Origin: Arion vulgaris
Lineage: Eukaryota > Mollusca > Gastropoda > Stylommatophora > Arionidae
Reading direction: 5' to 3'
DNA: 64,000 nt
Assembly: GCA_020796225.1 (NCBI GenBank)
Contig: CM036759.1
Location: 65,862,590-65,926,589 of the forward strand
Below, in pieces: positions 50,891 through 59,496 of this stretch. The notes beneath the pieces are model-generated. The model was not told where the DNA came from. It ran no database searches and saw only the letters and a program-made list of their open reading frames with translations. How positions within the stretch are numbered: the stretch's first letter is position 1; every line of letters starts with the position of its first letter. The translations under genes and the position numbers were made by a program.

Positions 50891-51505
50891 CGTCGCAGAA
50901 GACATGACTGAGATAGAGGCATTGGAAGCTAACCTAGTAAATATATAGCGTCACAGAATACATGACTGAGATAGAGGCATTGGGAAGCTAACCTAGTAAA
51001 TATATAGCGTCGCAGAATACATGACTGAGATAGAGGCATTGGGAAGCTAACCTAGTAAATATATAGCGTCACAGAATACATGACTGAGATAGAGGCATTG
51101 GGAAGCTAACCTAGTAAATATATAGCGTCACAGAAATCGGATAGCTTGAGCTAACCTAGTTTATAGCACATAACTACAACTGAGGGTGGGGACTTGAAGC
51201 TATGGTTAAATAAATAGTGTCACAGTACTGACTGAGATAAGTTTGGGAAGCTAACCTTAAATATATGCGGCAAGAATACTGACTGAGATAGAGGCATTGG
51301 GAAGCTAACCTAGTAAATATATAGCGTCAGAATACATAACTGAGATAGAGGCATTGGGAAGATAACCTAGTAAATATATAGTGTCACAGAATACATGACT
51401 GAGATAGAGGTATTGGGAAGCTAACCTAGTAAATATATAGCGTCACAGAATACATGACTGAGATAGAGGCATTGGGAAGATAACCTAGTAAATATATAGT
51501 GTCGC
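50890..51505 (+). repeat. 59-bp array of about ten units from the SINE-B core
   Basis: The unit is TATAGCGTCACAGAATACAT, GACTGAGATAGAGGCATTGG and GAAGCTAACCTAGTAAATA. It matches the SINE-B core (GCGACTGAGGTAGGGGCCTA, GGGAAGCTACCCTAGTAAAT, AAAAAGCGTCGCAGAA). Units near 51140-51280 are heavily degraded. It continues into the rest of a SINE-B at 51505. Confidence 0.93.
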
Positions 51506-51775
51506 AGAAATCGGATGTACTGACCTATTTATAGGCACATAACTGGGACAACGTGAGGGTGGGTGACTTGCGCGATGATGTGGTTTAAAGTGAGAAAACG
51601 TTGCGCAGTTCGTCGATCTCACTTTCTCTGCCAATTCCTTCTATGTCCAGTGGCAGGACAAAGGCAATACGACTGGACAAGGATGGACACACTGGGACAG
51701 CGTACAATGGCTACAGATCACATACCAATCACAAAGATCGGTTTAATAAGTAGATATGTAACGTTCAAAGAAGAA
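51505..51775 (+). mobile_element. SINE-B 3' half with a 137-bp insertion
   Basis: AAATCGGATGTACTGACCTA, TAGGCACATAACTGGGACAA, then foreign sequence 51556-51692, then CTGGGACAGCGTACAATGGC, CAGATCACATACCAATCACA and a GTTCAAAGAAGAAG end. CTGGGACAACGT and CTGGGACAGCGT flank the foreign segment, possibly as a target duplication. Confidence 0.75.
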
Positions 51776-51851
51776 GTGAATCAGAAATATAGTTGTACCT
51801 CTGAACATGGTGAACGCTCGTCTCTGTGGTGAGGGAAACCAGTCAAATGGT

Positions 51852-51942
51852 AAACAGACCTCAAGAAAAAAATCAGTCAGAAGCGCAATACCAGGCGTCA
51901 TGACTACCGCCTGAATTGACAGCGGGCGTACGAGAGAAGAAG
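51852..51942 (+). mobile_element. Element C 3' end
   Basis: AAAATCAGTCAGAAGCGCAA, TACCAGGCGTCATGACTACC, GCCTGAATTGACAGCGGGCG and TACGAGAGAAGAAG match 61209-61292 and the complement of 30262-30345. Confidence 0.8.
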
Positions 51943-52439
51943 TAGATGTAATCTAGTGTGCGAATGAGATAGTAGGTGAGTTAATTTTGAGACTGAAGTC
52001 ACTAAACCGTAAAGATGAGTCGGTCTAACACTAACCCTGACCCCCAGCAGACCTAAATCACACGTAATTCTACGTGCACAAAAAAGTACAGAAGCGTGAC
52101 ACTAGAAATTAATCAAATTAAGTAAATGAATTAGGTACCGGCTCGTAGACACTTGCTTTCCTACAGGAACTTGACATTGAATTATAGTCTTGCAGTTTTG
52201 CACGTTAAACTGTGTCATTGCAAACTCACTTAAGCATCAGTTTATAACAAATTTATTTTGGTTAGTATGTTACTTGTGTTTAAAGTGGGTCATTGCAAAC
52301 TCGCTTAAGCATTAGTTTATATCCAATTTATTTTGGAGCGTGTATGTTACTTGTGTTTAAATTGTTTAAGAATCCTGCAAATTTGTTGACCAAATACCAT
52401 AACAAATGAGGAGCTTTTGACACAAACGGACTGTGCATC
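51943..52439. other. Unassigned AT-rich stretch with a 76-bp duplication
   Basis: 52205-52280 and 52281-52360 are tandem copies (GTCATTGCAAACTC, TATTTTGG, TGTTACTTGTGTTTAAA). Nothing coding. Confidence 0.55.
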
Positions 52440-52725
52440 TTTGGAGACCATCATTATGAGATGAAGATGGAGGTGGATTGGACATGTATGCCAATATGGG
52501 GATGAGTTGATCTAGGGACAAAAGCCTCTAGGATGGACAGGCGGATGGGAAGAGAAGGCATGGGACTTCCAAAGGAAACATGGAGAAGAACTGTGGTGAG
52601 AGAGTTGAAGGAGTATGACCTAACGTGGGAGACGGTTGGTAGAAAGGCAGCAGAACGCCAACAGTGGAAGTCTCTTCGGGAAGCCTTATTTGTCAATCAG
52701 TACACGACTAGGATATAGATAGATG
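52440..52725 (+). pseudogene. LINE fragment: C-terminal tail
   Basis: Reads MDRRMGREGMGLPKETWRRT (52533-52592), VRELKEYDLTWETVGRKAAE (52596-52655), RQQWKSLREALFVNQ, then stop at 52718 and a short GATATAGATAGAT run. Same family as the deleted LINE at 6845-7485. The RT core is absent. Confidence 0.82.
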
Positions 52726-52749
52726 TTACTTGTGGAACATCCTATATCT

Positions 52750-53110
52750 TATCCTTTTCTTTGAACTCTCCATATCGACCATTTATTAAATCACTCTTTG
52801 TGCATTTGTATGTGATCTGTGTCTCCTCCTTCTTTGAACTCTCCATATCGACCATTTATTAAATCACTCTTTGTGCATTTGTATGTGATCTGAGTCTCCT
52901 CCTTCTTTGAACTCTCCATATCGACCATTTGTTAAACCACTCTTTGTGCATTTGTATGTGATTTGTGTCTCCTCCTTCTTTGAACTCTCCATATCGACCA
53001 TTTATTAAACCACTGGATTTGTATGTACTTGCTGTCTCTCCTTCTTTGAACTCTCCATATCGACCATTTGTTAAACCACTCTTTGTGCATTTGTATGTGA
53101 TTTGTGAATA
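52750..53110 (-). repeat. About 72-bp array of five units from the SINE-B 3' end
   Basis: The unit is CTCCTTCTTTGAACTCTCCA, TATCGACCATTTATTAAATC, ACTCTTTGTGCATTTGTATG and TGATCTGTGT. It is the complement of the last 70 bp of SINE-B. The last unit continues into a complete SINE-B copy. Confidence 0.93.
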
Positions 53111-53298
53111 AGAGCGATTGTACGTTGTGCCAGTTATGCGCCTACAAGTAGGCCAGCACATCCGGTTTCTGCAATTCTTTTTTCTTTACTAGGGTAGCTT
53201 CCTTAGGCCCCTACCTCAGTCGCCTCTTACGACATGCTTTGTAAGTTACAGCAGTACTATTCTTTGTTTCCCTTGTGGGTCCCGGTACCACACGGGCT
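53036..53298 (-). mobile_element. SINE-B copy, reverse strand, 3' end amplified
   Basis: GAATAAGAGCGATTGTACGT, GCGCCTACAAGTAGGCCAGC, TTACTAGGGTAGCTTCCTTA, CGCCTCTTACGACATGC, CCCGGTACCACACGGGC. Full length apart from the repeated tail region. Confidence 0.9.
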
Positions 53299-53519
53299 GC
53301 GTTCTATAACAAATTAAGAAGAAGCAGATTCGGTGCGCCAAGTTAACCAGAATACCCTGTTTGTAGAGGTTTGTATTGACGCTTGTGCATCTTATAGTGT
53401 GTGTGTGTTTGTGTACGCGTGAGTAATACTACTGTGTGTGTGTGTACGCGTGAGTAATACTATTGTGTGTGTTATGTGTGTGAGCATGCGTGAGACAGTA
53501 ATTGACACACTAAGACGAA
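53299..53519. other. Unassigned stretch with GT repeats
   Basis: GTGTGTGTGTTTGTGTACGC near 53400 and a repeated TACGCGTGAGTAATACTA (about 53414 and 53446), a short tandem duplication. Confidence 0.55.
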
Positions 53520-53905
53520 CTCATCATCATCATCATCATCAAATAGCTTCCCTGAACAGAACTTTGCAGCCTTAACAGTCCTGTGGAATTTCTCTCTCTC
53601 GAGGGCCAGGTGTCCCCGCCTTTGAAGCTGTCATGCTCAAACCATCAGTTACTTCATGAATCCTTCTTATCCGTGGTCTTCCTCTTTTCCTCTTTGTTGG
53701 GATGCCTCCTACTGTAATGGTTTTCTCCAAGCCTTAGTGTCTCTTTTTAAATGTCCAAACTACTTCAATTTTCCAGTTTCCTTATTTGTAGCATCTGCCA
53801 GTTTTCTTATTTGTAGCATCAGCCAGTTTTCTTTGATTTTGAGTTCTTTCTGGATAGATCTATTTGTTCTCTTCTCTATCCATGATACCCAAGCTACTTG
53901 ATGGT
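53520..53905 (-). pseudogene. LINE fragment, C-terminal RT region, reverse strand
   Basis: Minus-strand reading IMDREEN (near 53885), GGIPTKRKRGRPRIRRIHEV (about 53710-53650), TDGLSMTASKAG (53645-53610) and a (CAT)n run at 53522-53541. Closest to the plus-strand copy at 34262-34610. A 29-bp block near 53775-53830 is duplicated (CCAGTTT...CTTATTTGTAGCATC twice). Confidence 0.8.
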
Positions 53906-53964
53906 AAATTTCTTCATTGTTTTCTGAATCAACAAATTAGCAACACGAACAGTCCCATAAGTGC

Positions 53965-54214
53965 CCTGCCAGGAAGTTTGTCCAGGCAGCGGGATAACAT
54001 ATTATTATTATTTGATTTTCAACTGCCAAGTATTATTTTACGTGCTCAGCTTCAGCACAGGAACTACGTTTTATCGTCCATCTATGATAGGACTAGTGAC
54101 TAGATCTCACCTACACTGATATCAGAGATATATGCAAAATATTTCCACACGGGAGCGAACAGAGTACTTTTGGAATGAGAGGCGAGCACGTAACCTCTAC
54201 TGCAAAGAGATCCT
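53965..54214 (-). mobile_element. SINE-A 5' half, reverse strand
   Basis: TTTGTCCAGGCAGCGGGATA, TACGTTTTATCGTCCATCTA, GATCTCACCTACACTGATAT and head complement GGGAGCGAACAGAGTAC, CGTAACCTCTACTGCAAAG. The 3' half is missing. Confidence 0.85.
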
Positions 54215-54329
54215 CTAATATAAAAGTTAACTAAAACAAAAATGTCTCAGAAAGCCATTGAGAAAAGTTCATTACAATCAAATTTCATAAAATAATGTAT
54301 CGTATCTTTACTTATTACTATCACAGATC

Positions 54330-54415
54330 TGAACTGATCCGGTCTGACCACTTCAGATCTCTAGGTTTCTGACCACTTCAGATCTCTAGCTTTCTGACCA
54401 CTTCAGATCTCTAGG
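54330..54415 (+). repeat. 25-bp array, left part
   Basis: About three units of TCTCTAGGTTTCTGACCACT plus TCAGA. It is cut by element C and resumes at 55728. Confidence 0.92.
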
Positions 54416-55727
54416 TGGGGTCAAAAGGCTCATGAGGTCATGGTGGTAACATGAGCCAGGGTTAGCGAGGGGCGCTACCAAGACCCTGCCCTAACCTCCA
54501 CGCGGTGACCCTGGAAACAGACTCTGGTTCTGGTCTGGCTAAGAGGGCAGGGATCGGTAGAGGAAACTACTGGTAGTGGTAGCAGTGCAATTACGGAAAT
54601 ACGATAAAGATACATACAAATAAAATGCACAATTCTCCTGACCGATGTCCAACAAGATATTGCCCAAGTCCCTGAACGCAAAGAAACAGCAACGAAACGA
54701 CTCAGACATGGATGAGAGGTGCATCCAGTGACCAAACGTATGCCCACGTAGGGCGAAGCTCGAAGCCCTGAGGAGGGCAATCATTGCCAGCCCGTCGGCA
54801 AGAATAAATAAGACAGGACCGTAACGAATGAAAGTCTACCCTCGTGTTGGTGCGAGAGAAGATTGCAGCTGACCCCGCATTGGTAGCCTGGTGCAGATAC
54901 ATGTACTGGGCAAGGTTTGCCGAGCGCAAAAGAACAAGTTGCGTTTAGCGCATAACGAAACTACCCGCCCTGGGAAAACCGTGCAAGGTACTGTGCGATT
55001 AAAATTAACATCCCCGGAAGAACTGAGGTTGGTGATACCTAACGGAACTGCCAGCCTTGGGGCAACTGGGCAAGGTTCGATTGCAGTCGTAACTAACATC
55101 CCCGGAATAACTGGGGCGGGTGATGGCGGCGAGCGCAAAATCCTCAGTTACGCTTATAGTGCCCACTGAAACGACCCTCTACATTGCTTGTACTCGGCCC
55201 CATGCCAGTGCTTTCGAGGTCAATTGCAAATTGCCACGCACCGATACGCGTCTAGAAAAGGCTGAGAATGTTCCTTCCCGGATCAAACTCAAAATGTACG
55301 GTAAAGCAAGGCCGACAATGTACGGATCAAACAGGAAGCCCGGGTCCTGAACATTGGCGAAGGCCGATACTTTACACGGTGTTTTATACGAGTAAGACGC
55401 CGTCCGAGGACAAGCTGACAAGCCCGAGAAATATTTCTCAGTCAGAACGGGTAAAGCAGCGTAACTCACTGTCTTGGCGTAGATCACAAAGCCCAAATAT
55501 ACGGCAAAGTTGATCGAAAAGGCGTAGATCCGAAAGGATCGTACCTAGGGAAAGCTCACCCTAGTAAGTCAAAAGCTGGCTGAAAACGGACGGGCGGGCC
55601 TAGTCACCATGGGCGCACAATCGTCCCGACGTAGATCACTCCGTTCTTGCCAGTGGACCAATTATACATCACAATAAGAATGATCAAATTGGCCGTGAAG
55701 AATGTTAGCAGAAGAAGAAGAAGAAGA
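54416..55727 (+). mobile_element. Element C inserted in the 25-bp array, 1.3 kb
   Basis: Non-coding, GC-richer than the surroundings. 5' block ACCCTGCCCTAACCTCCACG, GCGGTGACCCTGGAAACAG; middle with two related blocks (CATCCCCGGAAGAACTGAGG and CATCCCCGGAATAACTGGGG); 3' part similar to SINE-B (CTAGGGAAAGCTCACCCTAG, GCGCACAATCGTCCCGACGT); ends in (GAA)n. AGATCTCTAGG lies on both sides (54405-54415 and 55728-55738), consistent with a target duplication, though the array itself could supply this. Confidence 0.8.
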
Positions 55728-55945
55728 AGATCTCTAGGTTTCTGACCACTTCAGATCTCTAGATTTCTGACCACTTCAGATCTCTAGGTTTCTGACCACT
55801 TCAGATCTCTAGGTTTCTGACCACTTCAGATCTCTAGGTTTCTGACCACTTCAGATCTCTAGGTTTCTGACCACTTCAGATCTCTAGGTTTCTGACCACT
55901 TCAGATCTCTAGGTTTCTGACCACTTCAGATCTCTAGGTTTCTGT
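55728..55945 (+). repeat. 25-bp array, right part, about nine units
   Basis: TCTCTAGGTTTCTGACCACT plus TCAGA, nearly perfect. Confidence 0.95.
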
Positions 55946-56728
55946 ACATCGCCATCGTCTAATTCTACGGCCGCCTGCCCATGTCAGAATCTAACCAGAC
56001 ACCCCACATAACTTACACTCTTACTGTGTCAGAACTGTGCCATGGCGTGGCAGGTAAGTATAGACTCGTATCCATCTCTAGTCATCCATCCTACTTTTCC
56101 TTGTGTATGTATGTGTCCTTGAAAAAAGACTTACATTCGAAACGTTGAAGTTTTGTTAGTTTCAAAATTAAATTATTCATTTTGCTTGCTTATGTGATAC
56201 CAAACATACGTGTCTTTGTCCTAAAACGTCAATTTATTAAGTATTTCCGCAGCCACCCCTCGGTTTTCTCCAGACCTGATGTGATGCGCTCGGATCATCT
56301 CAGATTGGTATGTTTTCGTACATCTCCTTAAAAATAAATTGACAAAAACAAGCAGAGAAAAAATATACAGCTGTAGTCTGAGTTCCAGAAGAAAGAATAT
56401 AGACACACAAAATGTGGGGAAGTTATTCATTTTCTGTCTCAAAGAAAAACAGATGTTGCTTGCATGGCGACGCAAATCTTGATGAGGTGGAAAGAGGGTG
56501 GCGGAGGGAGGCTGTTCATCAATGAGAAAACCGCTTTCAGAAGCTGATCGAAGTGAGCGATTGATTATAGGAGAGCCAGTGAGAACAGTGTGTGGCAGGG
56601 TTTCATGGAATACAACATTGCAGTTCGCTGACTTTGTATATGATTCGAGAACAATTTAAGTTCCGATCTGTGAGCAGACTTTGCGGCTTCAATAACTGGG
56701 GAAAACAGGTAATAGCAGACACACATAC
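55946..56728. other. Unassigned stretch, possible Penelope-like relic
   Basis: 56124-56160 contains GAAAAAAGACTTACATTCGA followed by AACGTTG, which resembles a motif often seen near ends of Penelope-like elements. No RT or GIY-YIG reading is present, so this is weak. The rest (56220-56728) is unassigned. Confidence 0.3.
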
Positions 56729-57515
56729 CTCTCTCTCTCTTTCTCTCTCTCTTCCTGTTTCTCTCTTTATATATATAGATATATATACCTCTCCATTTCT
56801 CTCCATCTTTCTCTCTCCATCTCTCGCTCAATCTCTCCATTTCTCACTCTCCATGTCCCTCTCAATCTCTCTCACCACCTCTCTTCTTATCCTCTTTCCA
56901 TCTCTCCTTTTCTCTTTAAAGCTCTCTCTCTCTCTCTCCATCTCTCTCCATCTCTCTCTCTATCTCTTCCTGTTTACATCTTTCCATCCCTTTCTTTCTC
57001 TCTTTATTTCTCTCTATCTATATATATATCTCTCTCCATCTCTCTCTACATCTCTGTTTCTCTCGATCTCAGCTCTCCGTCTCTCTCTCCATCTCTATCT
57101 CTTTCTCTCCATCTTTCTCCATCTCTTTCTCCATATCTTTATCTTGCTATCTCTCCATCTCTCTTTATATATCCCAGTCTTTCTCTCTCCATCTTTCTCT
57201 CAATTTCTCTCTCTCTCCATCTCTGTCGCTATCGCTATCTCTCTCCATTTCTTACTTTCTTGCTCTCTTTCTTTCTCCATCTCTCTCTCCATCTATGTCG
57301 CTCTCTCCATCTCTCTCCATTTCTCTCTTTCTTTCTCTTTCTCTCTCTTTCTCTCTCCATCTTTCTCTCTCTCCGTCTCTGTTGCTCTCTCCATCTCTCT
57401 CCATCTCTCTCAATTTCTCTCTTTCTTTCTCTTTTTCTCTCCATCTCTCTTACTTTCTCTCAATCTCTTTCCATCTTTCTCTATCCATCTCTCTTACTTT
57501 CACTCAATCTCTGCC
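56729..57515 (+). repeat. CTCT/CTCCAT low-complexity tract, about 790 bp
   Basis: Mixed TCTCTCTCCATCTCTCTC units without a fixed period, TA-rich insertions at 56768-56785 and 57018-57030. The long open frame across it is low complexity. Confidence 0.9.
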
Positions 57516-57845
57516 CCCTCTTATTTTAATCTGACTTGCAAATTCATTCATTTGTTTTATACATGAAATGAAAATGTTCATGTAACCACTGCAACCTAAA
57601 ATGTGCAAATTGTATACTTCACAATTTTCAAACCAAGTATGCCGGAGGTAGGTGGGCAAATCCCTTTCCTCCCTCATGCAACGCTGCATGATTGAATTCC
57701 CAACTCGTCGTTTTCTTCTTTTTTTTGTTGTTGTTCCATTCCAAATAGGAACATACCAGCCGTTGCGCTAATCCGTCCTCCATATGTTGACTTGAAATTA
57801 AGAAAATAATGTCGTTATTGGAATATTTTCAAACTAAGTTAATTC
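57516..57845. other. Unassigned stretch
   Basis: No recognised element; a fragment CGTTGCGCTAATCCGTCC at 57762 matches the weak repeat at 35130-35240. Confidence 0.4.
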
Positions 57846-57890
57846 TCTGCTGCTACCGCTGCTGCTGCTGTTGCTGCTGCTGTTGTTGCA
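57846..57890 (+). repeat. CTG/TTG trinucleotide repeat
   Basis: GCTGCTGCTGTTGCTGCTGC and similar, imperfect. Confidence 0.9.
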
Positions 57891-57935
57891 TACACATAAT
57901 TGATTGATTGAAAGAGTCAGCATCATTGCACTTCG

Positions 57936-58055
57936 GCGCACTTCATTGTCATTCGATGCACTTCATTGTCATTCGATGTACTTCATTGTCCTTCGGTGTA
58001 CTTCGGTGCCCTTCATTGTCCTTTGAAGCACTTCATTGTCCTTTGGTGTACCTCA
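57936..58055 (-). repeat. About 19-20-bp array, six imperfect units, inside SINE-A
   Basis: CACTTCATTGTCATTCGATG and variants with CCTTCGGTG and CCTTTGAAG. The seed is the SINE-A sequence GCACTTCGGTG. Confidence 0.88.
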
Positions 58056-58170
58056 TTGCCAACATCACTGCAACATTAGACCAACATCATTGCAACATAA
58101 GAACCAACATCACTGCAACATCAGTACCAATATCATTGCAACATCAGGACCAATATCATTACAATACCCC
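58056..58170 (-). repeat. About 22-bp array, five units, inside SINE-A
   Basis: CCAACATCACTGCAACATCA and variants; the CATCATTGCA core again comes from SINE-A. Confidence 0.88.
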
Positions 58171-58330
58171 AGTGTACTTCACTTCGCTCTGAACGTTTTC
58201 TTACACATGAAGATGTCAGTGACATTGCATGAACTCTGTAGCACCGGCGAGAATCCCTTGTGTAATTTTGAAGATGGTGAAGATATTTATAGAAATTTTA
58301 GATTAATTTTTCAAAATGTAATTTCATTTA

Positions 58331-58640
58331 CACATAAGTACATACCAGACTTCCCTCCCCGTCTCCCATTTAGTTTATGTGCCTGAAGGTGTGCCAAATT
58401 ACAGATACGCCGCTGAATCTCAGAGAAATGAAACTGTAAACCTTGAGATGACAGGCGAATAAGATGGTGTAGATTTTGCTTCCAGAATGTCAGAAGCTGT
58501 AGATCCCCGAGGGGGTGAGGTCCTAGATAGTTGATATTCAGTACACGACTCACGACAGAAAGATTCTCATGGGAGTTGGCATGTACCGATAAATGAAGGG
58601 TCATTAATACGGAGTGTTACGGTAAGATGAGATAATAAGC
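58331..58640. other. Unassigned stretch with one open minus-strand frame
   Basis: 58311-58604 is open on the minus strand for 97 codons with balanced composition (for example NINYLGPHPLGDLQLLTFWK). I recognise no domain and it overlaps SINE-A at one end, so I do not call a gene. Confidence 0.35.
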
Positions 58641-58649
58641 ACGATATTA

Positions 58650-59390
58650 CGAGAGATAGAAGGAGAGAGAGAGAGAGAGAGAGAGAGGCCGGAGGCAGAG
58701 AGAAAGAGAGTGGGGTGAAAGGAAGGGAGGAAAATAGAGAGAGAATTAAGGGGAGAGAAGGGGAGGGGAGAGAAAAATAGAGAGGGGTGGAGAAAAGGAA
58801 AAAGACAAACGAAAAGAAAAAGAGAGGGAGGGAAGTAGAGAGTGGTGGAGAGATAAACAGAGGAAGTGAAGGAGAAAAGAAGCGAAATGTGAGAGGGAGA
58901 AAGAGAGAGAGAGAGAAATGAGAAAAGGAAAGAGACGGAATAAAATAAAACGAGAGAGAGAGGAAGGAGAGATTTGTGGAGTGAAAAGAAAAAGAGAGGG
59001 AATGAGAGAAAGAGAGAGAGGAAGAAGAGAGTGGTGGAGAGAAAAAGAAAAGGAATAAGAGAAAGAAAGAAAGAGAGAGAGCAAGGAGAGAGTGGTGGAG
59101 TGAGAGAAAAAGAGAGACAATGAGAGAAAGAAAGAAAGAGAGAGAGAAAGGAGAGAGTGGAGGGTGAGAAAAAAGGAGGGAATGAGAGAAAGAAAGAGAG
59201 ATGAGAGAGAGAAAGGAGAGAGTGGAGATTGAGAGAAAAAGAGAGGAAGGAGAAACAGAGAGAGTGGCAAGGAGAGAAAAATGAGAGGTTAAAAGAAAGA
59301 AAATTAAAGAGGGAAGGAGAGGAAGAGAAAAGGAAAGAGAGAAATTTAGGGATACAAAGTGAGAGAGGGAATAAGAGAAAAAGAAAAAAT
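58650..59390 (+). repeat. GA-rich low-complexity tract, about 740 bp
   Basis: GAGAGAAAGAGAGA with GGAGAGAGTGG segments at about 60-70-bp intervals (59020-59240), so part is a decayed minisatellite. Open minus-strand frames here are Ser/Leu/Phe-rich artefacts. Confidence 0.88.
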
Positions 59391-59404
59391 GTACATGTAA
59401 ACTG

Positions 59405-59490
59405 AACGACGCAATCAGTATTGGAACACACAACCTTCACAACGCAAAGCAAACGTCTTAACCAGTTCGCCGCAGAGAGCCCGAAAAGAA
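59405..59490 (-). mobile_element. SINE-H head fragment
   Basis: CAATCAGTATTGGAACACAC, AACCTTCACAACGCAAAGC and AAACGTCTTAACCAGTTCGC; on the complement CTGGTTAAGACG is A-box-like. Only the tRNA-like part remains, joined to element C. Confidence 0.6.
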
Positions 59491-59496
59491 TACCTG

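Larger units (their letters stand above)
57899..58330 (-). mobile_element. SINE-A 3' part containing two internal arrays
   Basis: Tail complement TTGATTGATTGAAAGAG, then CATCATTGCACTTCGGCG. At this point two arrays intervene (57936-58055 and 58056-58170), and the SINE continues with CTGAACGTTTTCTTACACAT, CATGAACTCTGTAGCACCGG and TTTTGAAGATGGTGAAGATA. Confidence 0.88.

Noticed and set aside
56110..56165. Hammerhead ribozyme of a Penelope-like element
   Set aside because: Only a CGAAACG-like motif is seen; the other conserved core and the stems could not be recognised.
56592..57566. 324-codon Ser/Leu/Phe-rich frame
   Set aside because: It is a translation of CTCT repeats.
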